64,000 nucleotides of DNA from Clostridia bacterium (GCA_017938695.1 JAGBBA010000047.1:62001-126000), one strand, 5' to 3'. Shown: positions 43,098-52,593, counted from the stretch's first letter. Made by a program: numbers and translations. The notes: generated from the sequence alone by a model not told the origin.

Positions 43098-43805
43098 TTA
43101 TGCAATTTCCAGGGCGATCTCCATCATCTTGGTGAAGGTGTTCTGCCGCTCCTCGGCACTCAGCTCTTCACCGGTAAAGGGATTATCCGAAATGGTGCAC
43201 AGGGCCAAGGCATTCTTCCCTGCCCGGGCAGCGTTCAGATAGAGGGCGGCTGCTTCCATTTCCACGGCCAGAACGCCCAGCTTCTGCAACTTGCCCAGCG
43301 GAGCAGACTCGTCGTAGAAGGTGTCGGAGGAGTACAGCGCACCAGGCACCGGCAGCTGGCCCAGCTTTTCGCCAGCATCCATGGCGGCCTTCAGCAGCTC
43401 GTAAGAGCAGCAGGGGGCCAGGTTGCCGTCAAAGCCAAACTGCTTGCCGAAGCTGGAATTGGTGTAGGCGCTCAGGCCTGCCACGATGTCGCGCACCTTC
43501 AGCTTCTGGTTCAGCATACCGGCAGAGCCGATGCGAATGATATTCTCCACATTGTAGTAGTTGAACAGCTCGTAGGAATAAATGCCGATGGACGGCATAC
43601 CCATGCCGGAGGCCATCACGGAAACGCGCTTGCCGTGATATTCGCCGGTATAACCCTGCACGCCGCGAACGTTATTGACCAGGACGGCGTTCTCCAGGAA
43701 GGTTTCGGCAATAAACTTGGCGCGCAGCGGATCACCGGGCATCAGCACGGTGCGGGCAAAATCGCCTTCTTTGGCGGTAATATGAGGCGTAGGAATAGGA
43801 CACAT
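43098..43805 (-). CDS. deoD: DeoD, purine-nucleoside phosphorylase
   Basis: Phosphorolysis of purine nucleosides for salvage. The 235-residue protein has PTPHITAKEGDFARTVLMPGDPLRAKFIAE at the N-terminus, VLVNNVRGVQGYTGEYHGKRV and ENIIRIGSAG, EMEAAALYLNA and TISDNPFTGE, giving the high-molecular-mass hexameric PNP family. The ATG at 43805 has AAGGAG nine bases upstream; the ATG at 43811 lies too close to it. A clear promoter is found at 43841-43869. Confidence 0.95.
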   Translation of the reverse strand: MCPIPTPHITAKEGDFARTVLMPGDPLRAKFIAETFLENAVLVNNVRGVQGYTGEYHGKRVSVMASGMGMPSIGIYSYELFNYYNVENIIRIGSAGMLNQKLKVRDIVAGLSAYTNSSFGKQFGFDGNLAPCCSYELLKAAMDAGEKLGQLPVPGALYSSDTFYDESAPLGKLQKLGVLAVEMEAAALYLNAARAGKNALALCTISDNPFTGEELSAEERQNTFTKMMEIALEIA

Positions 43806-43840
43806 AAGCATATTCTCCTTTCAACGAAATGGCTGAATTC

Positions 43841-43869
43841 ATTATACCATGTCCAAACTTAACAGGCAA
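43841..43869 (-). promoter_or_regulatory. deoD promoter
   Basis: On the minus strand TTGCCT (43864-43869) and TATAAT (43841-43846), 17 bases apart. Confidence 0.72.
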
Positions 43870-43893
43870 GCATCTGATTGAAAACCTCCACGC

Positions 43894-43922
43894 TTGACAG
43901 CCGCGCTCCCTTCTTCTACAAT
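43894..43922 (+). promoter_or_regulatory. ygiQ promoter
   Basis: TTGACA (43894-43899) and TACAAT (43917-43922), 17 bases apart, about 27 bases before the ygiQ start codon. Confidence 0.82.
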
Positions 43923-43948
43923 AGGTTTGTATGTTTGGAGGGATCAAC

Positions 43949-45877
43949 TTGAACCAGCAGTTTCTCCCCGTGACCCGGCAGGACGTCACCCAGCGCGGCT
44001 GGGATGTGCCTGACTTCATTTATGTATGCGGTGATGCCTATGTGGATCACCCGTCTTTTGGGCATGCCATCATCAGCCGTATTCTTGAAAAAGCGGGCTA
44101 CCGCGTCGCCATGCTCTGCCTGCCGCCCTGGCAGGATGCCACTGCATTCACCCGTTTTGGCAAGCCGAGGCTTGGTTTCTTGGTTACCTCCGGCGTGATT
44201 GACAGCATGGTCAACCACTATACTGTTGCCAAAAAACGCCGCAGCGAGGATGCTTATGCCCCCGGCGGCAAGGGCGGCATGCGGCCTGACCGAGCCACCA
44301 TCGTTTACTGCAACCGCATCCGACAGGCATACAAGGACGTGCCCATCCTCATCGGCGGCGTGGAGGCCAGCCTCCGCCGTTTCTCCCACTACGATTACTG
44401 GGATGACAAGGTGCGCCATTCCATCCTGGTGGATTCCGGCGCAACGCTGCTGATGTACGGCATGGGCGAAACCAGCATTCTTGAATGCGCCAACTGGGTA
44501 GCCGACGGCATGAACCCGGCCGAACTGCGGCGCATCCGGGGCATTTGCTATATGAGCAAAACGGCGGACGAAAGCTGTGTTCATCTGGCATCCCATAAGG
44601 AAGTATCCTCCGACAAGCGTAAGTATGCCGAGGCCTTCCTCACCCAGTACGAGGAGCAGGACCCCATCCGCGGCAAGCGTCTTTGCCAGCAGCAGGACGA
44701 TGACCGCTATCTCATCCAGAACGAACCCAGTCTCCCCCTGACCCGCGAGGCACTCGACGCAGTGTACGAACTCCCCTACACCCGCCGCTGGCATCCCATG
44801 TATGACAAGGATGGCGGCGTGCCTGCCCTGGCGGAAGTTGAATTCTCCATTGCCTCCACCCGCGGATGCTTCGGCTCCTGCAGCTTCTGTGCCATCACCT
44901 TCCATCAGGGACGGATCATCCAGTCCCGCAGCCCTGAGTCCATTGTGAAGGAAGCAAAGCTGCTGACTAAGCTGCCCAACTTCAAGGGTTATATCCATGA
45001 TGTAGGCGGCCCGACGGCTAACTTCCGTCAGCCTGCCTGCGATAAGCAGCTGAAGTGCGGCGCATGCAAAAACAAGCAGTGCCTATACCCCAGGCCCTGC
45101 AAAAACATGAATGTATCCCATGCTGAATTGGTGGATATCCTCCGCCAGCTTCGCGCGCTGCCCAAGGTGAAGAAGGTCTTCATCCGTTCCGGTCTGCGGT
45201 ATGACTACATCATGGCCGACCACGATCCCACCTTCCTGCGTGAGCTTTGCCAGCACCACATTTCCGGCCAGCTCAAGGTGGCCCCGGAGCACGTTTGCCC
45301 CTATGTGCTGGACAAGATGGGCAAGCCCGGCCGCAATGTGTATGACGCCTTTGTGCAAAAGTATGCCACCCTCAATACCAAGCTTGGTTTGAAGCAGTAT
45401 CTGATTCCCTACCTGATGAGCAGCCACCCCGGCAGCGATCTGCATGCGGCCATCGAGCTTGCTTGCTATCTGCGTGATACCGGCTTCTATCCCGACCAGG
45501 TGCAAGATTTCTATCCAACCCCTGGCACGCTGAGCACCTGCATGTTCTATACCGGGCTTGATCCCCGCACCATGAAGAGCGTGTTTGTAGCCCGTTCCCC
45601 TGAGGAAAAGGCCATGCAGCGTGCTTTGATGCAGTACCGTGCGCCAAAGAATCAGCCCCTGGTGCGCAAGGCCCTGCGTTTAGCCGGACGTGATGACCTG
45701 ATCGGCTTCGACCATGAATGCCTTGTGCCGCCGGAAAATGCCCGCCGCCCTGCCAAGGCTGATACCCACAAGCCGCAGCAACGCAAAACGACCGCCCGTC
45801 CCGTTGCTTCTGATCAGAAGAAGCCCCAGGTCAAGCGGTCGTCCAAATGGGCCAAAGCCAAACCGAAAAAGCGTTGA
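43949..45877 (+). CDS. YgiQ family radical SAM protein
   Basis: A 642-residue radical SAM enzyme of the YgiQ (UPF0313) family, substrate unknown. The cluster motif is RGCFGSCSFCA with three cysteines, about residues 306-313; the N-terminal domain has YVCGDAYVDHPSFGHAIISR and LIGGVEASLRRFSHYDYW, and a C-terminal lysine/arginine-rich tail follows. A TTG start at 43949 is chosen because GGAGG lies seven bases upstream; the ATG at 43931 would put this site within the coding region. It is a single-gene unit convergent with the TetR gene, with no gap between the stops. Confidence 0.92.
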   Translation: MNQQFLPVTRQDVTQRGWDVPDFIYVCGDAYVDHPSFGHAIISRILEKAGYRVAMLCLPPWQDATAFTRFGKPRLGFLVTSGVIDSMVNHYTVAKKRRSEDAYAPGGKGGMRPDRATIVYCNRIRQAYKDVPILIGGVEASLRRFSHYDYWDDKVRHSILVDSGATLLMYGMGETSILECANWVADGMNPAELRRIRGICYMSKTADESCVHLASHKEVSSDKRKYAEAFLTQYEEQDPIRGKRLCQQQDDDRYLIQNEPSLPLTREALDAVYELPYTRRWHPMYDKDGGVPALAEVEFSIASTRGCFGSCSFCAITFHQGRIIQSRSPESIVKEAKLLTKLPNFKGYIHDVGGPTANFRQPACDKQLKCGACKNKQCLYPRPCKNMNVSHAELVDILRQLRALPKVKKVFIRSGLRYDYIMADHDPTFLRELCQHHISGQLKVAPEHVCPYVLDKMGKPGRNVYDAFVQKYATLNTKLGLKQYLIPYLMSSHPGSDLHAAIELACYLRDTGFYPDQVQDFYPTPGTLSTCMFYTGLDPRTMKSVFVARSPEEKAMQRALMQYRAPKNQPLVRKALRLAGRDDLIGFDHECLVPPENARRPAKADTHKPQQRKTTARPVASDQKKPQVKRSSKWAKAKPKKR

Positions 45878-46579
45878 TCATTCCTGCGCCGAGAGCATCA
45901 ATCGACGGATCAGCTCCTCTGATACCTCGTCCCACTCCTGCAGGCGGATGATTTCCACACTGCCGAAGGGAGCATCCAGCAAACGCTCCACGCTCCGGCG
46001 ATACTTATGCAATATACTCAGCAGCGCAGCAGCATCGGGCTTCTGCGCTTTTTTTGCGCATGCCAGCAGCAGTGAAGCCACATCACCCCAGCACTGGTTC
46101 AGCAAATGCAGGATGACATCTTCCACATCCGCTGTTGCCGGAAGGATCACATCTGCGTCCTGCGCCAAAGCCAGTTCGCGCTGCAATGCAGGCAGAAAGG
46201 TTTCCATCAGTGCTTCCTGATAGCACAGCCGCAGAGCCCGGCCCTCGGGCTTTTCCATCATGGGCAGAAGCATGGCCACAAAATCGGCTTCTTCCTGCCG
46301 CAAGGGCAGATAGCCGTACAGAAGCTTATTCAGCCGGGACATGATATCGCTGTCCTTGGCAAGCTTTTCTTCCACCTGTGCCAGGGCCTTTTCTGCCCGC
46401 TGGTAGAAAAGCGTATTCAGCAGCTCTTCCTTGCTGGCGAAATGATGATAAAAGCCACCCTTGCTGATGTGCAGCACATTCAGGATATCCTGCACGCTGG
46501 TGGCCTCGTAGCCCTTGAGGCAGAACAGCCGCTCTGCCACCGTCAGCATTTCCTGGCGTTTTTCATCGCCCTTACGCAC
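45878..46579 (-). CDS. TetR-family transcriptional regulator
   Basis: A 233-residue protein with a TetR-type DNA-binding domain: EATSVQDILNVLHISKGGFYHHFASKEEL is split here as helix-turn-helix ISKGGFYHHF (about residues 38-48). The C-terminal ligand domain is unrecognised. The GTG at 46579, ten bases after AAGGAG, is the likely start. A promoter with TTGACG (46631-46636) and TATACT (46607-46612) with 18 bases between lies upstream. Its target is not evident; the neighbours do not include an efflux pump. Confidence 0.85.
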   Translation of the reverse strand: MRKGDEKRQEMLTVAERLFCLKGYEATSVQDILNVLHISKGGFYHHFASKEELLNTLFYQRAEKALAQVEEKLAKDSDIMSRLNKLLYGYLPLRQEEADFVAMLLPMMEKPEGRALRLCYQEALMETFLPALQRELALAQDADVILPATADVEDVILHLLNQCWGDVASLLLACAKKAQKPDAAALLSILHKYRRSVERLLDAPFGSVEIIRLQEWDEVSEELIRRLMLSAQE

Positions 46580-46606
46580 GTTGCAATCTCTCCTTTCATC
46601 TATGGT

Positions 46607-46636
46607 AGTATAAGCCGCAAAGGTCGATTTCGTCAA
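46607..46636 (-). promoter_or_regulatory. Promoter of the TetR gene
   Basis: Minus-strand TTGACG (46631-46636) and TATACT (46607-46612), with an 18-base spacer. It lies at the ferredoxin terminator, so TetR has its own transcript. Confidence 0.65.
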
Positions 46637-46638
46637 GT

Positions 46639-46665
46639 AAAAAAGCCGCTTCACGCGGAAACGGC
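46639..46665 (-). terminator. Terminator of the ferredoxin gene
   Basis: On the minus strand GCCGTTTC pairs with GAAGCGGC around CGCGT and is followed by TTTTTT. Confidence 0.8.
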
Positions 46666-46675
46666 ATGCTTTGCA

Positions 46676-46861
46676 TCAGTGCTTCTCGATGGCATCCACC
46701 GGGCAAGCCTCCATGGCTTCTGTGGCTTTGGCCGTCAAAACGCCCTCGTCGGGCTGTTTTTTCACAAAGGCCACACCCTCGCCGCTCATTTCGAATACCT
46801 CCGCATTGATGCTGGTGCACAGCGCGCAGCCGATGCAGCGATCATTCACCGTGAATTTCAT
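46676..46861 (-). CDS. Ferredoxin, single [4Fe-4S]
   Basis: A 61-residue protein with CIGCALC (two C-x2-C steps) near residues 9-15 and a distal ACPVDAI, enough for one [4Fe-4S] cluster; a second set of cysteines is absent, as in Thermotoga- or Bacillus-type monocluster ferredoxins. It is a small electron carrier with no partner gene nearby. It has its own terminator and lies divergent from sbcD. Confidence 0.93.
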   Translation of the reverse strand: MKFTVNDRCIGCALCTSINAEVFEMSGEGVAFVKKQPDEGVLTAKATEAMEACPVDAIEKH

Positions 46862-46894
46862 TCAAACCCGCTCCTTTCTCCAAACACCATTACC

Positions 46895-46923
46895 TTGACT
46901 TTTCCTTGCCGCAAGGTTACCAT
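46895..46923 (+). promoter_or_regulatory. Candidate sbcDC promoter
   Basis: TTGACT (46895-46900) and TACCAT (46918-46923) with 17 bases between them. The spacer contains a CCTTGCCGCAAGG palindrome, a possible operator. Confidence 0.5.
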
Positions 46924-46998
46924 ATTTCTATGGCGGTATTCTGTCCTGCACAGTTTGCCCCGCATCAACGCACATGATACATCATGAAAGGAACCACC

Positions 46999-48135
46999 AT
47001 GAAGCTCATGCACCTTTCCGACCTGCATCTGGGCAAGCGGCTGAACGAGTTCTCGCTGCTGGAGGATCAGGCGTATATTTTGCACCAGCTTGTGCACATC
47101 GCGCAGGATGAACACCCCGACGCTGTTCTGATCGCGGGCGATCTCTACGACAAGCCAGTTTCCCCCGCAGAAGCTGTTTCCCTACTGGACGATTTTCTTG
47201 CCCGGCTTTCTTCATTACATATTCCCGTGATGATCATCAGCGGCAATCATGATTCGCCGGAGCGTTTATCCTTCGGCGCGCGGCTGATCTCTGCAAGCGG
47301 TGTGTATCTGGCCCCGGTTTACGGCGGCACCGTTGAACCCAACACCTTAACAGATGACCACGGCCCTGTGGATGTGTTTCTGCTGCCCTTTATCAAGCCC
47401 AGCCATGTCCGCCGTTATTTCCCTGATGAAGAGATCGCCACCTATACCGATGCCGTTGCCTGTGCCATCCGGCATATGAATATCAAGTCTGACCGTCGCA
47501 ACGTGCTGATCACTCACCAGTTTGTGACTGGAGCTGCCTGTTGCGAATCTGAGGAACTGTCTGTCGGCGGCACTGATCAGGTGGATGCCTCCGTTTTTGA
47601 TGCCTTCGATTATGTGGCTCTTGGCCATATCCACGGCCCGCAGAATATCAAAAGCGAGCGCATCAGGTATTGCGGAACTCCGCTGAAGTACTCCTTTTCC
47701 GAGGCGAAACACCATAAATCGGTCACCATGGTGGAACTGGCCAGCAAGGGCAGCCTGTCCATCCGCAGCATACCGCTTACGCCCCTTCGGGACATGTTGG
47801 AGCTTCGCGGCACCTATAACGAGCTCACCGCCCGCAGCTATTATGCCAATCTGGACACCAGCAGCTATGTGCACATTACCCTGACGGACGAGGAAGATAT
47901 TCCCGACGCAGCAGCCAAATTGCGGGTGATCTATCCCAACCTGATGAAGCTGGACTATGACAACCGGCGCACCCGCACCCAGGCTGATTTCACCCAGGCC
48001 GAAGAAGTGCAGCAGCGTTCACCCCAGTCACTGTTCGGTGAATTCTACGAAAAGCAGAACGGCCAGCCCATGTCCGCAGAACAGGCGGACTACATTGATC
48101 AACTCGTCCGACAGCTGTGGGAGGGACATTCATGA
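46999..48135 (+). CDS. sbcD: SbcD, DNA double-strand repair nuclease subunit
   Basis: Mre11-like phosphoesterase that opens hairpins and protein-blocked ends together with SbcC. The 378 residues begin MKLMHLSDLHLGKR (metal His and Asp), continue AGDLYDKPVSP, ISGNHDSPERLSFG and HQFVTG, and HIHGPQNI, the five Mre11 motifs. The start at 46999 is behind AAAGG; the ATG at 46984 is in the leader. sbcC follows with the ATGA overlap. Confidence 0.96.
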   Translation: MKLMHLSDLHLGKRLNEFSLLEDQAYILHQLVHIAQDEHPDAVLIAGDLYDKPVSPAEAVSLLDDFLARLSSLHIPVMIISGNHDSPERLSFGARLISASGVYLAPVYGGTVEPNTLTDDHGPVDVFLLPFIKPSHVRRYFPDEEIATYTDAVACAIRHMNIKSDRRNVLITHQFVTGAACCESEELSVGGTDQVDASVFDAFDYVALGHIHGPQNIKSERIRYCGTPLKYSFSEAKHHKSVTMVELASKGSLSIRSIPLTPLRDMLELRGTYNELTARSYYANLDTSSYVHITLTDEEDIPDAAAKLRVIYPNLMKLDYDNRRTRTQADFTQAEEVQQRSPQSLFGEFYEKQNGQPMSAEQADYIDQLVRQLWEGHS

Positions 48136-50888
48136 AACCCATCAAACTCACCATGTCCGCCTTCGGCCCCTACGCAGGCCGGACAGTTCTTCAGCTTTCC
48201 GATCTGGGCGACAGCGGCCTGTACCTGATCTGCGGTGATACCGGTGCCGGTAAAACGACTATCTTCGATGCCATTACCTTTGCCCTTTATGGAGCCGCCA
48301 GCGGTACCGCACGGCAAAGCGATATGTTCCGCAGCAAATATGCCTCAGCCGATACGCCCACCTTTGTGGAGCTGCTGTTCACCTGCAAAGGCAAGCAGTA
48401 CACCGTTCGCCGCATCCCCGAGTACACCCGCCCTGCTTTGCGTGGCAGCGGCATGACGCTCCAGCGTGCCGACGCCGAGCTGACCCTGCCGGATGGCTCC
48501 GTCATCACCAAAGTGCGTGATGTGGACAATGCCATCCGCGATATTCTGAGCATCACCCGGGAGCAATTCACCCAGGTCGCCATGATCGCCCAGGGCGACT
48601 TCCTCAAGCTGCTGCTTGCCACCACCGAAGAGCGCATGACCATCTTCCGTCAGCTGTTCGCCACCGACCGCTATCGCAGCCTGCAAATGGCCATCCGCGA
48701 CGATGCCAATCATTTGTATCAGGTTTGTGCAGGCCTGCGTGCAAGCATCAAGCAGTATATTGATGGTGCAGCTCACCCTGATGAACCGTATGCATCACAG
48801 CTGGAAAAAGCCCATGCCGGACAAATGCCCCTGGAAGATACCCTGGACTTGCTGGCTGAAATCATTGCTGCCGATACGCAGCAACAGGCCCTGTTGCAAA
48901 AGGAGCAGCAGCGCATTGAACGCAGCCTGAACGATATCTCGGGCCGTATCCACCAGGGCGAGGTGCAGCAGAAGCTGCTTGATGCGCAAAAACAGGCAGC
49001 CAGCGAGCTTGCATCGCTGGAAGATACGATCCGCCAGACCAGCGAAACCCTGGCACTGTCCACTGCATGCTTACCAGATGCCGAACGCCTGGCGGCTGAA
49101 TCCGCTGCACTATCAGCCAGCTTGCCCCAATATGAGCAGCTTGCAGCCTGGCAGGGAAAGCTTCAGGCAGAGCAGCAACGTACACTTGCTTTGCAAAAGC
49201 AGCTGACGGAGAACGCGACCCAGGCAGACACCCTGAAGCAGTACATTGAATCCCATCAGAACAAGCTTGCCGTCTTTGGTGACGCAGCAACAGATGTTGA
49301 AAAGCTATCACATCAGCGTCAGATGCTTCATCAGCAGCTGACCAACCTGAACGAATTGCAAAGGGATCAGCTGCATTTTGATCAATTGCAAAAGGACTAT
49401 CAGACTTACTACGCTGCCTATCAGAATCGTGCCGACGATTCACAGCGCAAGCAAGCCGCTTATATCCAGCTCAACCGCGCCTGGCTTGGCATGCAGTCGG
49501 GCATACTGGCCCAGGAGCTGCAAAGCGGCGTTCCCTGCCCCGTGTGCGGCTCCACAAACCATCCCCAGCCAGCTTATCTTCCGCTGGATGCGCCCAAAGA
49601 GGCCGATGTTGAAGCCGCCCGCCTGCTTGCTGAACAGGCGCGCGCCGCTGAAAACGCAGCAGATCAACAGGTACACCAGTTGATCGGACAAATGCAGAAG
49701 GCTAAATCCCAGCTTGAAGAGCGAGCATTTGCCCTCCTGGACGCAACGCTGGATGACCTCGCTGCGACCCTTGCATCAGCCATTGAAAACGTTCAGCTGC
49801 AAGAGCGGGAAACCGCCGACAAGCTTGCTGCGGCCCAGGAAAACCACCGGATTGCGCTGGAACTGAAAGAACAGCTTCCCGTCCATGAGCAGCAACTTGC
49901 CGCCCTGCAGGATGCACTCCATAGCCTGTCAGCCGAGAATGCGGCCGCTCAGTCCGCACAGCAGCAGCTGAAGGAGCAGATCGCAGCACTGACCGAAACG
50001 CTGCCCTTCGCCAGCGTCAGCGATGTGCGAGCGCAAATCGCTGCGCTTGATGCACAGGCTGCCGCCATTCGTCAACAAGCCGAGCAAGCTCAGCAGGCAC
50101 ATCAGCAGCAAACGCTGCGCAAGGCCGTTTTGCAAGGCGAGATCAAAGCCCGGGAGAATCAGCTTGCCAACGCTGAACCAGTTGATCTCCCGCTCGAAAA
50201 AGCTGCCTACGCCGAAGCCGATGCCCTGCGCCAGGCCAATGCCAGGTGCTTGCAGCAGCTCGGCATCCGGCTGGACAGAAACACCTCTGCTCTTGAACGG
50301 ATCAAGCAGCAAAGCGAAGAGCTGATCCAGCAGGAGAAAAGGCTTGCCTGGCTCGGTGCATTGTCCGATACGGCCAATGGCAAACTCACCGGCAAGGAAA
50401 AGGTCATGCTGGAAACCTACATTCAGATGACCTTCTTCGACCGCATCCTCGCCCGGGCCAACACCCGGTTGATGGTCATGTCCGGAGGACAATACGAGCT
50501 TTGCCGCCGCAAGGAAGCAGCCAACAACCGCAGCCAGACCGGCCTGGAGCTGGACGTGATCGACCACTACAACGGTTCTGTCCGCAGCGTGCGCACCCTG
50601 TCCGGCGGCGAGTCCTTCAAGGCATCGCTGTCCCTGGCCCTGGGCTTGGCGGATGACATCCAGTCCACCTCCGGCGGCATCCGCCTGGATACCATGTTTG
50701 TGGATGAAGGCTTCGGCTCCCTGGACGAAGAATCCCTGCGCCAGGCCATCCGTGCCCTGAACGACCTGAGCGAAGGCCACCGCCTGGTGGGCATCATCTC
50801 CCATGTGGCGGAGCTGAAGGACCGCATCGACAGGCAGATCGTCGTTACCAAGGACCACACCGGCGGCAGCCAGGCAAAAATCATCTGA
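48132..50888 (+). CDS. sbcC: SbcC, Rad50-like ATPase
   Basis: 918 residues. The Walker A loop is GDTGAGKTTIFDA (about residues 37-49) and the ABC signature LSGGESFKASLSLALGLAD, with Walker B FVDEGFGSLDEE. Between them lie long Gln/Ala-rich coiled coils and the zinc hook CPVC in VPCPVCGSTNH near residue 468. It pairs with SbcD for hairpin cleavage. The ATG at 48132 overlaps the sbcD stop by ATGA. Confidence 0.96.
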   Translation: MKPIKLTMSAFGPYAGRTVLQLSDLGDSGLYLICGDTGAGKTTIFDAITFALYGAASGTARQSDMFRSKYASADTPTFVELLFTCKGKQYTVRRIPEYTRPALRGSGMTLQRADAELTLPDGSVITKVRDVDNAIRDILSITREQFTQVAMIAQGDFLKLLLATTEERMTIFRQLFATDRYRSLQMAIRDDANHLYQVCAGLRASIKQYIDGAAHPDEPYASQLEKAHAGQMPLEDTLDLLAEIIAADTQQQALLQKEQQRIERSLNDISGRIHQGEVQQKLLDAQKQAASELASLEDTIRQTSETLALSTACLPDAERLAAESAALSASLPQYEQLAAWQGKLQAEQQRTLALQKQLTENATQADTLKQYIESHQNKLAVFGDAATDVEKLSHQRQMLHQQLTNLNELQRDQLHFDQLQKDYQTYYAAYQNRADDSQRKQAAYIQLNRAWLGMQSGILAQELQSGVPCPVCGSTNHPQPAYLPLDAPKEADVEAARLLAEQARAAENAADQQVHQLIGQMQKAKSQLEERAFALLDATLDDLAATLASAIENVQLQERETADKLAAAQENHRIALELKEQLPVHEQQLAALQDALHSLSAENAAAQSAQQQLKEQIAALTETLPFASVSDVRAQIAALDAQAAAIRQQAEQAQQAHQQQTLRKAVLQGEIKARENQLANAEPVDLPLEKAAYAEADALRQANARCLQQLGIRLDRNTSALERIKQQSEELIQQEKRLAWLGALSDTANGKLTGKEKVMLETYIQMTFFDRILARANTRLMVMSGGQYELCRRKEAANNRSQTGLELDVIDHYNGSVRSVRTLSGGESFKASLSLALGLADDIQSTSGGIRLDTMFVDEGFGSLDEESLRQAIRALNDLSEGHRLVGIISHVAELKDRIDRQIVVTKDHTGGSQAKII

Positions 50889-50968
50889 TTCGCTGCACAT
50901 CATTTTATCCTCCTCATACATTGCTGGTGAAGGCTCCCCAAGGAGCCGAAAAACAAGGAGGCGGAAGA

Positions 50969-51754
50969 ATGAGCTTCTATTCCTACAAGAATGCCAACCC
51001 CTCTTGCTGCCCCGGCAACATCTCCGGCAGTGCCCTGGACGGCCTGCAGGAAAAGGTGTGCGTGCAGGTGAAGCGCGTGTACGACAGCGGCCTGACCCAG
51101 AAGCAGCTGGATGACCAGATCGTGACCATCACCAGCTACGCCCAGGTGGCCAACACCTGCCAGTGCAACGCCTGCGGCTGCCAGGAGGTGCAAGACACTG
51201 TTCCCCCCACCTCTGCGCCCGTGCCCCCCATCACCTTTGAGAGCTGCCGCTCCACCACTACCGACGGCACCATCCGCAACCTGACGGTAGACCGCCTGTG
51301 CGACCGGCCCTGCTTTGCCCGGGTGCGCGCCACCATCGACGTGCCCATCGACATTCTGTTCACCGACAGCCGCTGCGTTGAGTACATCGGTAAGGGCGTT
51401 GTGTCCGTGGAGCAGGATCTGCTCCTGTCCATCCCCGACGAGTCCATCGTCCCCTACACGCTGGAAGCCATGGTCAGCGCGATCTGTGTTTCCGGCACCT
51501 ACCTGGGCAACAACCAGTTCAAGATGACCGTGTGCGTCACCATCATCATGAAGGTGCTGGCCAACGTGGAGATCCTTATTCCCAGCTACGGCTTCTGCAC
51601 CATTCCCCCGGCCGAAGAGTTTGCCGATTCGGTCTGCGATGAGTTTTTCAGCCTTCCCTTGTTCCCGCCTGCCTCCCTATGCAACGAGGGAACGGTGCAG
51701 TCTACCGGCGGCACGTCCTGCCACCGCGGCTGCGGATGCGGCTGCGGCCACTGA
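50969..51754 (+). CDS. Cysteine-rich protein, probable spore envelope component
   Basis: The 261-residue product has about 20 cysteines, many in pairs (SCC, TCQC, NACGC), and ends in RGCGCGCGH. A mid-part (residues 70-245) is hydrophobic-polar beta-like sequence without a signal peptide or membrane helix. The opening KVCVQVKRVYDSGLTQKQLDD recalls uncharacterised Clostridia proteins with a CVRVxKVYD start that are thought to be spore-coat or exosporium components; this is memory-based, so moderate. AAGGAGGCGG precedes the ATG at 50969. It stands alone after sbcC, with a terminator behind. Confidence 0.7.
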   Translation: MSFYSYKNANPSCCPGNISGSALDGLQEKVCVQVKRVYDSGLTQKQLDDQIVTITSYAQVANTCQCNACGCQEVQDTVPPTSAPVPPITFESCRSTTTDGTIRNLTVDRLCDRPCFARVRATIDVPIDILFTDSRCVEYIGKGVVSVEQDLLLSIPDESIVPYTLEAMVSAICVSGTYLGNNQFKMTVCVTIIMKVLANVEILIPSYGFCTIPPAEEFADSVCDEFFSLPLFPPASLCNEGTVQSTGGTSCHRGCGCGCGH

Positions 51755-51762
51755 TACCAATG

Positions 51763-51795
51763 AAAAGAACCGCTCCACATTGGGGCGGTTCTTTT
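51763..51795. terminator. Bidirectional terminator between the Cys-rich gene and the HMA gene
   Basis: AAAAGAACCGCTCC and GGGGCGGTTCTTTT form a 13-14 bp stem around a short ACATT-type loop. Confidence 0.85.
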
Positions 51796-51808
51796 CGTAC
51801 ATAAGGGT

Positions 51809-52018
51809 TTACAGCATCTTGATCGGCTTGAAGTCCAGGTTCTTCACCACGTCCATCAGCACAGCGTCGGCTACGTCGTTGTCCAGGGTGATGGTGGCCG
51901 TCTTGGCTTCCAGGTCAACCACGCAGGCGGTCACGCCAGGCACCTTGCCCAGGCCTTTTTCAACAGCGGCCTTGCAGCGCACGCACATCATACCTTCGAT
52001 CAGCATTTTCTTCTCCAT
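51809..52018 (-). CDS. HMA-domain heavy-metal-binding protein (CopZ-like)
   Basis: A 69-residue ferredoxin-like metal carrier with GMMCVRCKAAVEK (C-x-x-C) and TATITLDNDVADAVLMDVVKNL. Copper or mercury chaperones have this form; copper is most likely. It is the last gene of the alr-scpB operon (14 bases after scpB), with AAGGAGG before it, which is unusual because no ATPase copA or regulator csoR is near. Confidence 0.92.
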   Translation of the reverse strand: MEKKMLIEGMMCVRCKAAVEKGLGKVPGVTACVVDLEAKTATITLDNDVADAVLMDVVKNLDFKPIKML

Positions 52019-52032
52019 GGTTTACTTCCTCC

Positions 52033-52593
52033 TTAATTCACAAGCTCCGGCACAGGGCCGTCAAACTTTTCTTCGCTGGATATCTCCGGCATGGGCGGCA
52101 GTTCCTCCAGGCTGGAAATACCGAAATGGCTCAGGAATTCCTCCGTGGTGCCATACAGGATGGGCCGGCCCAGCGTATCCTTGCGGCCAACCTCCTGGAT
52201 CAGGTTCTTTACGGTCAGTGAGTGGATGGAATAATCGCACTTCACACCGCGGATCTGCTCCACCTCGGCCTTCGTTACCGGCTGACGGTAGGCCACCACG
52301 GCCAGGGTTTCCATCACGGCCTGGCTCAGGCTCTGCTTCTGCACGGGCTGCAAAAGCCTGACCACATCGGTGGAGTACAGTGCCCGTGTCGCCAGCTGCA
52401 CCTGATGGCCGAACCGCTTCAGGCAGAAGCCGCGCTGGGCAAAGTCGTATTCGTCGCGCAGCTCGTTCAGCGCAGCTTCCAGCTCCGGCATGGATATATT
52501 CAGTGCCTTCGCCAGTTCCTCTACGCGCACGGCTTCGCCTGCCACGAAAAGGATGGCCTCAATGCGCCCCTTCAGGCTTCCTTCCTCACACAT
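52033..52593 (-). CDS. scpB: ScpB, segregation and condensation protein B
   Basis: Winged-helix subunit of the SMC-ScpAB condensin. The 186-residue protein has LKGRIEAILFVAGEAVRVEEL, LSQAVMETLAVVAYRQPVTKAEVEQIRG and LIQEVGRKDTLGRPILYGTTEEFL, the whole ScpB core. It overlaps the end of scpA by eight bases. Confidence 0.96.
   Translation of the reverse strand: MCEEGSLKGRIEAILFVAGEAVRVEELAKALNISMPELEAALNELRDEYDFAQRGFCLKRFGHQVQLATRALYSTDVVRLLQPVQKQSLSQAVMETLAVVAYRQPVTKAEVEQIRGVKCDYSIHSLTVKNLIQEVGRKDTLGRPILYGTTEEFLSHFGISSLEELPPMPEISSEEKFDGPVPELVN

Noticed and set aside
43074..43862. Plus-strand frame of 262 codons after spoIIAB, a possible hidden sigF
   Set aside because: It lacks sigma-factor region 2 and 4 sequences and is the antisense of deoD, and a terminator separates it from spoIIAB.
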